This document shows, in pieces, positions 24,760 to 33,705 of a stretch of DNA of 64,000 bases; within the stretch, counting starts at the first letter, position 1, and each line of letters begins with the position of its first letter. Source of the stretch: Bacillota bacterium (GTDB taxonomy: Bacteria > Bacillota > Clostridia > Peptostreptococcales > Anaerovoracaceae). Where the stretch lies: contig JAGAXF010000034.1 in assembly GCA_017941085.1 (NCBI GenBank), positions 1-64,000 of the forward strand. Direction: 5' to 3'. The notes below the pieces were generated by a model. It did no database searches. It saw only the letters and a list, made by a program, of their open reading frames with translations, and was not told the origin of the DNA. Both the position numbers and the translations under genes were made by a program.

Positions 24760-25926
24760 CTAAACTAGTAGATTCTTTTCTGTGGCTTTATCAAAGAGCT
24801 GCAGGTTCTTTGGATCGAAGGAGAAGAATATCTCAGAACCATTATGAACCGTGGCAGATTCCTCTGTAACAGGAACTACAGCCACCACATCTGTATCCTG
24901 TACATCCAAATGGAGATGGAGTTCTGAACCCATCATTTCTGAAACATCTACAGTGGCTTTAATACCGCTACCGGGGACTATGTGAACAGGGCGGACTCCG
25001 GCTATAACATCTTGAGTTTCCGCTTTTGCTGCCGCGAGCTTTTTGTTTTGTTCATCCGTTAAAGGTATTCTGTGATTGAAAACCTCCACCTCATAGGCGT
25101 CTCCTGTGCGAAGGAGCTTAGCATTGTGGAAGAAATTCATTTGAGGAGTGCCTATAAAACCGGCAACAAAGAGATTAAGAGGATGATGGAATACCTCCTG
25201 AGGGGTTCCAATTTGCTGAATAAAGCCATCCTTCATTATTACAATTCGATCTCCCAGGGTCATGGCCTCTGTTTGATCGTGGGTTACATAAATAAATGTG
25301 GTATTGATACGCTCTCTTAATTTGATAATTTCTGCTCTCATCTGATTACGGAGCTTGGCATCCAAATTGGAGAGAGGCTCATCCATAAGAAGGACCTTTG
25401 GTTCCCGGACAATTGCGCGGCCAATGGCAACACGCTGCCTTTGGCCTCCGGACAGGGCCTTGGGGCGACGGTTCAGGTACTGCTTAATGTCCAGGATTTC
25501 AGCCGCTTCTTCAACCTTTCTTTTGATTTCATCCTTGGGTGTTTTATGCAGCTTTAAAGAAAAGGCCATGTTATCAAATACCGTCATATGAGGGTAGAGA
25601 GCATAGTTTTGGAAAACCATGGCAATGTCACGGTCCTTTGGCTGGACATCGTTAACAAGCTTGCCGTCAATATAGAGCTCTCCGGCTGAAATCTCCTCCA
25701 AACCGGCAATCATACGCAGGGTAGTGGACTTGCCGCAACCGGAGGGACCAACTAGAACAATGAATTCTTTGTCCTTTATATCTAAATCAAATTCCTGAAC
25801 AGCCACAACGCCTTCTTCAGTAATCTGAAGGTTTACTTGGTTTTCTGTATCAGTGGAATCTTTTTTCTTTTTCTTTTCTGTATTTGGATATATTTTCTTG
25901 ATTCCAACCAACTTTACATCTGCCAT
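24760..25926 (-). CDS. CUT1 sugar ABC transporter ATPase (UgpC/MsmK type)
   Basis: 388-residue ABC ATPase. Walker [10 protein letters not shown], signature LSGGQRQR, Walker [12 protein letters not shown] and switch VTHDQTEA are all present, followed by the TOBE regulatory region. Between the first beta strand (GIKKIYPN) and AVQEFDLDI lies a charged insertion of about 27 residues with a Lys run, also seen in other Clostridia MsmK proteins. The start ATG at 25926 follows AAAGGAAG; the frame is open to 25959. It is encoded opposite to the importer it most likely serves; MsmK-type ATPases often energise several importers. Confidence 0.93.
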   Translation of the reverse strand: MADVKLVGIKKIYPNTEKKKKKDSTDTENQVNLQITEEGVVAVQEFDLDIKDKEFIVLVGPSGCGKSTTLRMIAGLEEISAGELYIDGKLVNDVQPKDRDIAMVFQNYALYPHMTVFDNMAFSLKLHKTPKDEIKRKVEEAAEILDIKQYLNRRPKALSGGQRQRVAIGRAIVREPKVLLMDEPLSNLDAKLRNQMRAEIIKLRERINTTFIYVTHDQTEAMTLGDRIVIMKDGFIQQIGTPQEVFHHPLNLFVAGFIGTPQMNFFHNAKLLRTGDAYEVEVFNHRIPLTDEQNKKLAAAKAETQDVIAGVRPVHIVPGSGIKATVDVSEMMGSELHLHLDVQDTDVVAVVPVTEESATVHNGSEIFFSFDPKNLQLFDKATEKNLLV

Positions 25927-25961
25927 TTTTTGCTTCCTTTCTATGAAGAATATATACATAT

Positions 25962-25990
25962 ATTTTACAATATGGTAAATAAACTATCAA
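25962..25990 (-). promoter_or_regulatory. Promoter of the UgpC-like/NahK-like operon
   Basis: On the minus strand TTGATA (25985-25990), a 17 bp spacer, TAAAAT (25962-25967). Confidence 0.7.
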
Positions 25991-26020
25991 CTGTGGGATA
26001 GGCTGAAAAAAGGAAAATTT

Positions 26021-26049
26021 TTGATTTTTCAACGTTCCTATGGTAAACT
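26021..26049 (+). promoter_or_regulatory. ileS promoter
   Basis: TTGATT (26021-26026), a 17 bp spacer and an extended -10 TGGTAAACT (hexamer 26044-26049). The leader is about 47 nt, too short for a T-box. Confidence 0.65.
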
Positions 26050-26102
26050 TACTAGGTGCAAATTCTAAGTGCATAATAAGATGTGCCCATAAAGGAGATA
26101 AG

Positions 26103-29100
26103 ATGTTTGAAAGACTATGGGACCTTCCTGTGGCGGAGGTTCAGAACAAGCAAGCTCAGAAATGGAAAGAAGAAGATCTTCTTAAAAAATGTGTTGAAAC
26201 CAGGGAAGGCAAGGAACCTTGGATATTTTATGAAGGCCCTCCCACAGCTAACGGAATGCCCGGTATTCACCACGTAATGGCTAGAACCCTTAAGGATTCG
26301 GTTTGCCGTTATTGGACCATGAAGGGGTATCAGGTAAACCGTAAGGCCGGTTGGGATACCCATGGCCTTCCTGTAGAAATAGAGGTTGAAAAGCAGCTAG
26401 GCATGAACGGCAAACAGGATATCGAGAAATACGGTATCAAGGAGTTCAATCAAAAATGCCGTGAATCAGTTTTCACCTATACCAATAAATGGCGTGAAAT
26501 GTCCGAGCGTATGGCCTATCTGGTGGATTTGGATAATCCTTATATTACCTTGGACAACAACTATATTGAAACCGGTTGGTGGATATTAAAGGAATTCCAC
26601 AAGAAGGGCTTAATCTATGAAGGACACAAGATTCTTCCCTATTGCCCTCGTTGCGGAACAGGCTTAGCCTCCCATGAGGTAGCCCAAGGATATAAAGAAG
26701 TTAAGGTAATAACTCTCACTGTCAAGTTCAAGAAAAAGGATACAGAAAATGAGTATTTCCTGGCTTGGACCACAACGGCATGGACCCTGGCATCAAATAC
26801 AGCTCTTACTGTTGGAGCCGATATTGACTATGTCAAAGTTAAAATGCTTACAGGAGAGGATGAAGGAAACTACTTCTATCTGGCAAAGGGTCTTGCTGAC
26901 AGAATCCTGGGTGAAGGAAACTATGAGATAGTTGAAGAAATGAAGGGTAAGGATTTGGAGTATATGGAATACGAACCAATAATGCCCTTCCTTAGAGAAT
27001 CCCTGGGAGAAGATGTTAAGGCCTTCTTCGTAACCTGCATGGACTATGTTTCCACGGAAGATGGTACAGGAATAGTTCACACTGCACCTGCCTTTGGTGA
27101 AGATGACTATAATTGCGGAGTAAAATATGGACTTCCCGTATTCCAGCCTGTGGATGAAACCGGAAAGTATACCACAACCCCCTGGGCCGGACGCTTCATT
27201 ATGGAGGATGGTCTAGACGTTGATATTATCAAATGGCTGGGGGAAAAGGTGTTCGCCAAGCAAAAGATCGAACACAATTATCCCCACTGCTGGCGCTGTG
27301 GTACGCCTCTTGTTTACTATGCAAGAAAGAGCTGGTACATCAAGATGAGCGACCTTAAGGATCAGCTGGTTGCCAACAACAATTCAGTTAATTGGTATCC
27401 GGAATTTGTAGGTGAAAAGCGTTTCGGAAACTGGCTGGAGGAGGTTAAGGACTGGGCCATTTCCAGATCCCGTTACTGGGGAACTCCAATTCCTATTTGG
27501 CGTTGTGAATGTGGAGAACTGGACTGCATTGGAAGTAGAGCAGAGCTGATAGAAAAGGCCATTGAACCAATAGATGAAACCATAAAGCTTCACAGACCCT
27601 ATGTGGACGATGTTCATATTAAGTGTCCAAAGTGCGGAAAGCCTATGACCAGAATAACTGAGGTTATGGACTGCTGGTTCGATTCCGGTGCCATGCCCTT
27701 TGCCCAATGGCATTATCCTTTTGAAAACAAAGAAGAGGTGGATAGCGGAAAACTATTCCCTGCTGACTTTATCTGCGAGGGTATAGACCAAACCAGAGGA
27801 TGGTTCTATTCCCTTATGGCCATCTCCACCTTTATCAAGGGCCAGTCTCCCTACAAGAATGTTCTTGTTAATGACCTTATTCTGGATAAAGAGGGTAAAA
27901 AGATGAGTAAGTCCAGAGGGAATACGGTGGATCCCTTTGCTCTCTTTGATAAATATGGGGCAGATGCCACCAGATGGTATCTCCTGTCTGTATCTCCTGC
28001 CTGGACTCCCACCAAGTTCGACGAAGAGGGACTTAAGGATGTAGTTAGCAAATTCTTTGTAACCCTTAAGAACGTATATAATTTCTTTGTTCTGTATGCA
28101 GAGCAGGATGGGGTAGGAGTGGACAGCATTAAGGACCTTACTGTTCCTTATGGTGAAAGACCGGAGCTGGATCGCTGGATTATTTCCAAATACAATAAGC
28201 TGGTTCGAGATGTAAGAGAATACATGGACAGCTATGACCATATGAAAACCGTTAGAGCTCTTACTGAGTTTGTAAGCGAGGATCTTTCTAATTGGTATAT
28301 TCGTCGTGCAAGACGTCGTTATTATGGTTCGGAAATGACCCTGGACAAGAAGGCAGTATATGCCACCACCTATGAGGTTTTGGTGGGAGTGTCAAAGCTT
28401 ATGGCACCCTTTGCTCCCTTCCTTTCCGATGAAATCTATACCAAACTGACGGGAGAGTACAGCGTACATACGGCCTATATGCCGGAGCCGGAGCTATCCC
28501 TTATAGACCATCAGGTAGAGGAGAGAATGGACCTGGTTAGAACCCTGGTAACCCTGGGCCGCGGAACCCGTGAAAAGGAAAGAATCAAAGTAAGACAGCC
28601 TCTTTCCGAGATTTTGGTGGATGGTAAATATAAGGACACCATTGAGGATCTGGTTCCCTTAATTCAGGAGGAACTCAATGTAAAGAATGTGGTCTTTGCC
28701 AATGACCTGGATACCTATATGGACTTTAGCCTAAAGCCTAATTTCAAAGAGGCAGGTCCGATTCTGGGAGGCAAGATTAAGGCCTTTGGTCAGGCTCTTT
28801 CCCAGGTGGATCCCAAGGAATTTGTTTCCCAACTGGAGACCAATGACAAGGCTGTCCTAAACCTGGAAGGAGAGGACACGGATATTACCAGAGACCTGGT
28901 AGATGTAAGAATCAGTGCCAAAGAGGGCTTTGCTGTGGCCATGGAAAACAATGTATTTACAATTCTGGATACCACTCTTACAGAGAATCTGATAAATGAA
29001 GGATTGGCCAGAGAACTTATTTCCAAGGTGCAGCAGCTCCGTAAGCAGGCTGACTTTGATATGATGGATAGAATCGATATCTATGTGGATGCGGATGAGG

Positions 29101-29261
29101 ATGTAATGCATGCCATAGAAATCCATGAAAGCTATATCAAAGAAGAGACCTTGGCAGACAATATCTACGACACGCCGGGTGAACATGCAGGAGATGGTTC
29201 CGGCCTGGAAGCCTTTGACTTAAACGGACATAAGACAGGAATCCAGGTGCAGAGGAAATAG
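26103..29261 (+). CDS. ileS: Isoleucyl-tRNA synthetase, type 2 (GIHH signature)
   Basis: 1052-residue class I synthetase charging tRNA-Ile, with the editing domain and long C-terminal region of the eukaryote-like type 2 form. The KMSKS loop (KKMSKSRGNTVDPF) is at residues 600-604. The other class I signature, normally HIGH, reads Gly54-Ile55-His56-His57: first and third positions are swapped to GXHH. Type 2 IleRS proteins with this swap have been reported to be extremely resistant to mupirocin, so the protein predicts such resistance. AAAGGAG lies just before the ATG at 26103; the upstream in-frame ATG at 26040 overlaps the promoter. No T-box leader is present. Confidence 0.96.
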   Translation: MFERLWDLPVAEVQNKQAQKWKEEDLLKKCVETREGKEPWIFYEGPPTANGMPGIHHVMARTLKDSVCRYWTMKGYQVNRKAGWDTHGLPVEIEVEKQLGMNGKQDIEKYGIKEFNQKCRESVFTYTNKWREMSERMAYLVDLDNPYITLDNNYIETGWWILKEFHKKGLIYEGHKILPYCPRCGTGLASHEVAQGYKEVKVITLTVKFKKKDTENEYFLAWTTTAWTLASNTALTVGADIDYVKVKMLTGEDEGNYFYLAKGLADRILGEGNYEIVEEMKGKDLEYMEYEPIMPFLRESLGEDVKAFFVTCMDYVSTEDGTGIVHTAPAFGEDDYNCGVKYGLPVFQPVDETGKYTTTPWAGRFIMEDGLDVDIIKWLGEKVFAKQKIEHNYPHCWRCGTPLVYYARKSWYIKMSDLKDQLVANNNSVNWYPEFVGEKRFGNWLEEVKDWAISRSRYWGTPIPIWRCECGELDCIGSRAELIEKAIEPIDETIKLHRPYVDDVHIKCPKCGKPMTRITEVMDCWFDSGAMPFAQWHYPFENKEEVDSGKLFPADFICEGIDQTRGWFYSLMAISTFIKGQSPYKNVLVNDLILDKEGKKMSKSRGNTVDPFALFDKYGADATRWYLLSVSPAWTPTKFDEEGLKDVVSKFFVTLKNVYNFFVLYAEQDGVGVDSIKDLTVPYGERPELDRWIISKYNKLVRDVREYMDSYDHMKTVRALTEFVSEDLSNWYIRRARRRYYGSEMTLDKKAVYATTYEVLVGVSKLMAPFAPFLSDEIYTKLTGEYSVHTAYMPEPELSLIDHQVEERMDLVRTLVTLGRGTREKERIKVRQPLSEILVDGKYKDTIEDLVPLIQEELNVKNVVFANDLDTYMDFSLKPNFKEAGPILGGKIKAFGQALSQVDPKEFVSQLETNDKAVLNLEGEDTDITRDLVDVRISAKEGFAVAMENNVFTILDTTLTENLINEGLARELISKVQQLRKQADFDMMDRIDIYVDADEDVMHAIEIHESYIKEETLADNIYDTPGEHAGDGSGLEAFDLNGHKTGIQVQRK

Positions 29262-29361
29262 CCCGAAATTGTTCTTTGAAAGTAGATGACTAAACCTGCA
29301 GTATAGCTCATCAATATACCTATATCCAAAACTATAAGTAGGCAATTGGAAAAGATGGTGA

Positions 29362-29367
29362 TATAAT
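29362..29367 (+). promoter_or_regulatory. Extended -10 of rlmN, 6 nt from the start codon
   Basis: TGATATAAT with the hexamer at 29362-29367, then 6 nt and the ATG at 29374. Initiation 7 nt after the -10 would make the A of ATG the first base of the mRNA. No Shine-Dalgarno and only a poor -35. Confidence 0.5.
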
Positions 29368-29373
29368 CAATCC

Positions 29374-30462
29374 ATGATAAATATCTTGGATTATACAATT
29401 AAAGAATTCGAAGAATTTATTGAGAAACTTGGCCAGCCCAAATTTAGGGCCCGCCAAGTTTTTGATTGGATTTATAAGGGGGTTTCCTCCTTTGATGAAA
29501 TGTCCAATCTTCCCAAGGATTTAAGAGAAAGGCTGGAGAAGGAGGCTGAAATAGGTCTTCCGGAGGTTGTGGACATGCAGGTATCCAAGACTGACGGAAC
29601 AAGAAAGATTCTCTTTGGCCTTAAGGATGGGAATCTAATTGAATCCGTATTTATGAAATACAAATATGGGAATTCCATATGCATATCCTCTCAGGCAGGC
29701 TGCAGAATGGGATGTAAATTCTGCGCTTCTACCTTAAAGGGTCTTAACAGAAACCTTACTTCCGGAGAGATGGTAGGCCAGATTCTTGCGGCGGAAAGAA
29801 CCATCAGAAGGGAGGCCTTGGCAGAGAAGGAATCCCTTCCGGGCCTGGGACAGATAGATTTAAAGGATGATGATTACAGAGTAGGGCATATAGTTGTTAT
29901 GGGAACGGGAGAGCCATTTGACAATTATGATAATCTATCAAAGTTTTTAAAAAGCGTTCATTCTCAAAATGGACTTAATATTAGCAATAGGAATATTACA
30001 GTTTCCACCTGCGGCGTAGTTCCCATGATAGAAAGATTTGGAAAGGAATTTCCCCAGGTTAATCTGGCTATTTCTCTTCATGCCACCACTGATTCATTAA
30101 GATCCTCCATGATGCCCATTAACAATAAGTATCCTATTTCCAAGGTTATTCAGGCTGCCAGAAACTATATGGAAGAAACCGGCAGGAGAATCACCTTTGA
30201 ATACACCATGGTAAATGGAGTTAATGACAGGGATGAGGATGCGGATAGACTGGCAAATCTTTTAAGAGGTTTACTTTGCCACGTAAATATTATTCCCTTA
30301 AACAAAGTTGAAGGCAGTGGCTTTGATACTGTAAGCAGGAAAAGAGCCATGGAGTTTGGGAATCTTTTGGAGAAGAAAAGAATACCTGCCACAGTAAGGC
30401 GTGAGCTGGGAGGGGATATAGATGCGGCCTGCGGTCAGTTGAGGCTGAAAAATAGAGAATAA
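29374..30462 (+). CDS. rlmN: 23S rRNA (A2503-C2) / tRNA (A37-C2) methyltransferase RlmN
   Basis: 362-residue radical SAM methyltransferase. The cluster motif CRMGCKFC places the three Fe-S cysteines at 110, 114 and 117. VVMGTGEPFDNYDNLSKFL replaces the usual MGMGEPL context, STCGVVPMI is conserved, and the methyl-carrier Cys near the end (DIDAACGQL) is present. The N-terminal helical domain (FRARQVFDWIYKGVSSFDEM) binds RNA. Cfr, the resistance paralogue, is less likely given the overall RlmN pattern and housekeeping context. An insertion of about 20 residues (ALAEKESLPGLGQIDLKDDD) follows the cluster region, as in many clostridial RlmN. The start has no Shine-Dalgarno. Confidence 0.94.
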   Translation: MINILDYTIKEFEEFIEKLGQPKFRARQVFDWIYKGVSSFDEMSNLPKDLRERLEKEAEIGLPEVVDMQVSKTDGTRKILFGLKDGNLIESVFMKYKYGNSICISSQAGCRMGCKFCASTLKGLNRNLTSGEMVGQILAAERTIRREALAEKESLPGLGQIDLKDDDYRVGHIVVMGTGEPFDNYDNLSKFLKSVHSQNGLNISNRNITVSTCGVVPMIERFGKEFPQVNLAISLHATTDSLRSSMMPINNKYPISKVIQAARNYMEETGRRITFEYTMVNGVNDRDEDADRLANLLRGLLCHVNIIPLNKVEGSGFDTVSRKRAMEFGNLLEKKRIPATVRRELGGDIDAACGQLRLKNRE

Positions 30463-30511
30463 GGCCATATTAAGGATAGCTTAGTGGTATAGGTCTTAAG
30501 ATATTTTCTCA

Positions 30512-30540
30512 TTGAAGCAGGGGCTTTCATGTGTTACAAT
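30512..30540 (+). promoter_or_regulatory. Promoter of the small P-loop gene
   Basis: TTGAAG (30512-30517), a 17 bp spacer, TACAAT (30535-30540). Confidence 0.6.
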
Positions 30541-30599
30541 ATTGAAAATTACTGAAACAGATGTGATTTAATTTTAAGCAGAAAATGGAGGGAATGGCC

Positions 30600-31022
30600 A
30601 TGGTTAAATTATTGGTCGGACATAAAGGAACGGGCAAGACTAAATTAATGATTGAGATGGCGAATGACGAAATAGAAAGAAGTAACGGCAGTGTTATTTT
30701 TATTAATAAGAACTCCCGTCTAATGTACGATCTTAAATATAAAATCAGAGTTGTTTGTATGGAGGACTTTGAATACATTACCAATAGTGATGAGTATATC
30801 GGTTTTATCTACGGAATCATCAGTTCCGATCACGATATTGAAACCATTTATATAGACAGTATTCTTAAGCATGCTGATGTGACTTTGGGAGATCTTCCGG
30901 AGTTCCTTACAAGGCTTAAGACCATTTCCAAGAATTATGGTATGGACTTCGTAGTAAGCTTAAGTGCAGAGCAGGAAGAGCTTATTGGAGTGGACTTCAG
31001 CGAGTATGAAATAGTTAACTAA
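30600..31022 (+). CDS. Small P-loop ATPase of unknown function
   Basis: 140 residues with a Walker A GHKGTGKT at residues 7-14 and a Walker B-like strand IETIYIDSIL near residue 83. The remainder is a compact alpha/beta fold with no membrane segment or extra domain. Short clostridial proteins like this are sometimes labelled as PilT-like ATPase, but the length and lack of PilT motifs do not support a motility role. GGAGGG precedes the ATG at 30600; the frame is open from an ATG at 30585 that is itself part of the ribosome binding site. It stands alone, with its own promoter and terminator. Confidence 0.75.
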   Translation: MVKLLVGHKGTGKTKLMIEMANDEIERSNGSVIFINKNSRLMYDLKYKIRVVCMEDFEYITNSDEYIGFIYGIISSDHDIETIYIDSILKHADVTLGDLPEFLTRLKTISKNYGMDFVVSLSAEQEELIGVDFSEYEIVN

Positions 31023-31052
31023 TACTTGCAGAAAAATAATAGAGATTAACAA

Positions 31053-31090
31053 AACCCCTTTTGTTGACATCTTGTGCAACAAAAGGGGTT
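31053..31090. terminator. Bidirectional terminator between convergent genes
   Basis: Perfect 14-bp stem AACCCCTTTTGTTG/CAACAAAAGGGGTT with a 10-nt loop. T-rich sequence follows on both strands (TTGTTGTTTATT on plus, TTTTGTTAAT on minus). Confidence 0.85.
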
Positions 31091-31132
31091 GTTGTTTATT
31101 TATGTAAATGTAATACCCTAAATCCGCCTCTT

Positions 31133-32953
31133 TTACTTTGCTGCGGTAATATAATCATCAATACGTCTTTCGATTACATCAAAGGGGACTCCCCCGGCAC
31201 CCAGAAGGGCTTTGTTAAAGCTTATTTCATCGAACTTGTTTCCCAGGGCTTCTTCGGCTTTAATTCTAAGATCCTGTACAAGCTCGTAACCATAGCCGTA
31301 GACCTCGTAATTTGCCGGTGAGGACCTGAGTATATCGTAGGTGGAATTAATCATTTCATCGTCTACATTGTATCCGCTGTCGGCCATGTAGTTTTTAAGA
31401 TCTTCCCTTGACCAGCCGTAATAGTTTATACCAACATCCATTATGGAATAGAGAAGAAAGCCTGTTTTTGATTCAAGTCTTGTAAACTCCTTCATGCTTT
31501 CTTCTACGTCCTCAAGATAGTCCAGGGAATAGTACTGGGCATATACTGCATATCCCTCTATGAAACCGTCAACCCCAAGGGTTTTTAAGTATTCGGAAGG
31601 ATTGTTTTCGTAGAGATATGCAAATTGATACATATGTCCCGGGAAGCCTTCATGAGCCAAGGTGGTATATGTGTTTAAGGAATCGATTTCCTGGTTACTG
31701 GGGGCCACACGAATCTGCTGGGTATGGTCTCCATCCAGAGCAGGAATAATAAAGTAGGCCGCAGTTCCTTGTTCCTCCAGTTTTTCCTCCGGATCCGCCT
31801 TGTCTACATTATACCTAAGGTCCTTAACCTCCGGATAATGGCTTGGGATTTGTCCCTTAAGGAATTCCAGGGCAGGAACGTAGTCTGTAAACTCCGTGGT
31901 TTCTGTATTGCCATAGTATTTATCGATTACATCCGGATTCTTTTTTATCAAAGAAATCATGGTCAATGTGTGTTCATCAAATTTATCCTCCAGAAGACCG
32001 TTGAATTCCTCCGGGGTCATATCCCTTAGACCCATCTTATAGTTAAGAAGTATTTCAAAATATTCTTTTCCATTGGGCAGGGCAGCTATGCCTTCTGTAA
32101 TATTGTTGCCGCCCTTCATGGATTCCATACCATCCTTGATCTTCTGAATGGCCACAAGATAGGAATCCTGGAAGGCCTTTACCAGGTTATCTTTGTATTC
32201 CGTCTTTTTATCTTCGGCAATTCCCTCAAGCTCGTCTATTTGATCTGTGAGAGCTTTTATAATGAATGTGTCCAGACCTGTTTCCAACATTTCATCGCAG
32301 TTGGAAATAACCGTATCAAAGTCAGTCATAAGCAAATTCATTTCCTGTTGTTTTTTTGCATAGTTAATACTTTGATCGGCAAATTCAGGCAGGGAGTTAA
32401 TTAAAGTGGTAATATCCTGCGCATCCTTTTCGTTTCTAACCTGATAGGAGGAGATAATACTTACCAAATAGGTTTCCATGCTGTTGGGAGGAGTAAAGAG
32501 CTGTTCATAGTAATCGAATTTCTTATCGGTCATCCTTTGGACAATCTCTGTTTCCCACATCATGGAATCGTATTCGTCCTGCTGAAGCCTGGTAAGACTA
32601 TCTCTGTCAAAGGTCTTTAGTTCCTCTATGGTTTCAGCTATAGTAGCCCTTTGCTCTTCGTAATAGGCATCGTTGTATTCTGCTCCCAGGGATATCTCCA
32701 TGTTTTCCACGTCAATACCTGCAGCGGCAGGATCTGAATAATATATGTGGGTGGCTATATACATGTCGGAAAGGGCATCTTTTAAAGTGGCGTCCACAAA
32801 TTCAGCGAATCTGGTCTGCTCCTCAGTCATTTCCTGGGGAATGGAATAGTCCGGAAGAACCGGCTCACTTTGTTCCTTCTTTCCGCAAGAAGCCAAAGAG
32901 AGAACCAGAATCACAATAAGCACTAGGGTTATAATTTTGTTTGTTCTTTTCAT
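31133..32953 (-). CDS. DUF885-family putative metallopeptidase lipoprotein
   Basis: 606-residue secreted lipoprotein with a signal peptide ending in the lipobox LASC (lipidated Cys23). The rest matches DUF885, a family related to M32-like zinc peptidases; the HEGFPGH motif near residue 432 (HExxGH type) supplies the predicted zinc ligands, with GFIEGYAVYAQYY downstream as a conserved helix. It is likely an extracellular peptidase, but substrate and activity are not established. GAGGAG precedes the ATG. It is monocistronic, divergent from the Nudix gene. Confidence 0.87.
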   Translation of the reverse strand: MKRTNKIITLVLIVILVLSLASCGKKEQSEPVLPDYSIPQEMTEEQTRFAEFVDATLKDALSDMYIATHIYYSDPAAAGIDVENMEISLGAEYNDAYYEEQRATIAETIEELKTFDRDSLTRLQQDEYDSMMWETEIVQRMTDKKFDYYEQLFTPPNSMETYLVSIISSYQVRNEKDAQDITTLINSLPEFADQSINYAKKQQEMNLLMTDFDTVISNCDEMLETGLDTFIIKALTDQIDELEGIAEDKKTEYKDNLVKAFQDSYLVAIQKIKDGMESMKGGNNITEGIAALPNGKEYFEILLNYKMGLRDMTPEEFNGLLEDKFDEHTLTMISLIKKNPDVIDKYYGNTETTEFTDYVPALEFLKGQIPSHYPEVKDLRYNVDKADPEEKLEEQGTAAYFIIPALDGDHTQQIRVAPSNQEIDSLNTYTTLAHEGFPGHMYQFAYLYENNPSEYLKTLGVDGFIEGYAVYAQYYSLDYLEDVEESMKEFTRLESKTGFLLYSIMDVGINYYGWSREDLKNYMADSGYNVDDEMINSTYDILRSSPANYEVYGYGYELVQDLRIKAEEALGNKFDEISFNKALLGAGGVPFDVIERRIDDYITAAK

Positions 32954-33011
32954 ATTTGCTCCTCTGTATTTTTAATAGTTTAATTATTAGTCTGTTTCAT
33001 TAACAGGAAAT

Positions 33012-33017
33012 ATTATA
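33012..33017 (-). promoter_or_regulatory. Extended -10 promoter element of the DUF885 gene
   Basis: Minus-strand TGCTATAAT with the hexamer at 33012-33017, giving a leader of about 50 nt. The -35 is weak. Confidence 0.5.
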
Positions 33018-33039
33018 GCATATATAAGGGTTTCTGTGA

Positions 33040-33045
33040 TAAACT
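33040..33045 (+). promoter_or_regulatory. Extended -10 of the Nudix-mnmA operon, 6 nt from the start codon
   Basis: TGATAAACT, hexamer TAAACT at 33040-33045, then 6 nt and the ATG. The geometry is the same as at rlmN and no Shine-Dalgarno is present. Confidence 0.4.
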
Positions 33046-33051
33046 AACTGC

Positions 33052-33705
33052 ATGAGTAAGATAAATGTAAGAAATCTAATGGCATATTATGGAGATAGAA
33101 AGAGACTTCCCATGGGGAAGCATACCTTCTATTCAGTTTTGGTACCCTTTGTAGAGGTGGATGATGAACTTTGCCTTTTATTTGAGAAGAGAGCAGAGGG
33201 AAATATAAAGGATCCCGGGGAAATATGTTTCCCGGGAGGACACCTGGAAGAGGGAGAGTCAGCAGGAAGATGCGCCATGAGAGAGACGGAAGAGGAATTG
33301 GGCATTCCGGCGGAAAGAATAACCTTTATTGGCAGAGGTGACACCGTAAGGGGCTTTGCCAACTATACCCTATATACAACCATAGGCAAAGTGGAGTACG
33401 AGGATTTTCTCAACATGAAGCCGGAGGAAACGGAGGTTGCAGAGGGATTCCTGGTGAAGGTCAGTGAATTTATGGACAAGGAACCCTATGTATATAAATC
33501 TGAGGTAGTTGCCAAAAGGGATGAGTTCCCCTATGAGCTGGCAGGAATAACCCCTGACTATCCCTGGACCATGGGTAAATGGGACACGGTTATTTACAAT
33601 GTTAAGGACATTTCCGGAAAGGACAGAATCGTCTGGGGACTTACCGGGGGTATAGTGAGACATGTAATGAGCCAGCTGGCGGAGGCAGAGGATGTCTTTA
33701 GATAA
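33052..33705 (+). CDS. Nudix hydrolase, CoA-pyrophosphatase-like
   Basis: 217 residues. The Nudix box spans about residues 62-84 (GGHLEEGESAGR, then AMRETEEELGI), with the RExxEE metal-binding glutamates. Upstream, LLFEKRAEGNIKDPGEICFP resembles the CoAse signature found in NudL/PCD1-type enzymes that cleave CoA and its derivatives. The exact substrate is uncertain. No Shine-Dalgarno precedes the ATG. The end overlaps mnmA by 14 nt. Confidence 0.87.
   Translation: MSKINVRNLMAYYGDRKRLPMGKHTFYSVLVPFVEVDDELCLLFEKRAEGNIKDPGEICFPGGHLEEGESAGRCAMRETEEELGIPAERITFIGRGDTVRGFANYTLYTTIGKVEYEDFLNMKPEETEVAEGFLVKVSEFMDKEPYVYKSEVVAKRDEFPYELAGITPDYPWTMGKWDTVIYNVKDISGKDRIVWGLTGGIVRHVMSQLAEAEDVFR

Noticed and set aside
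25927-26102. T-box leader upstream of ileS
   Set aside because: The predicted leader is only about 47 nt and shows no AGGGTGGNACCGCG-like element or long stem.
31053-31090. Small RNA or CRISPR-like repeat
   Set aside because: A single perfect hairpin between converging genes with T-rich flanks is best explained as a bidirectional terminator.
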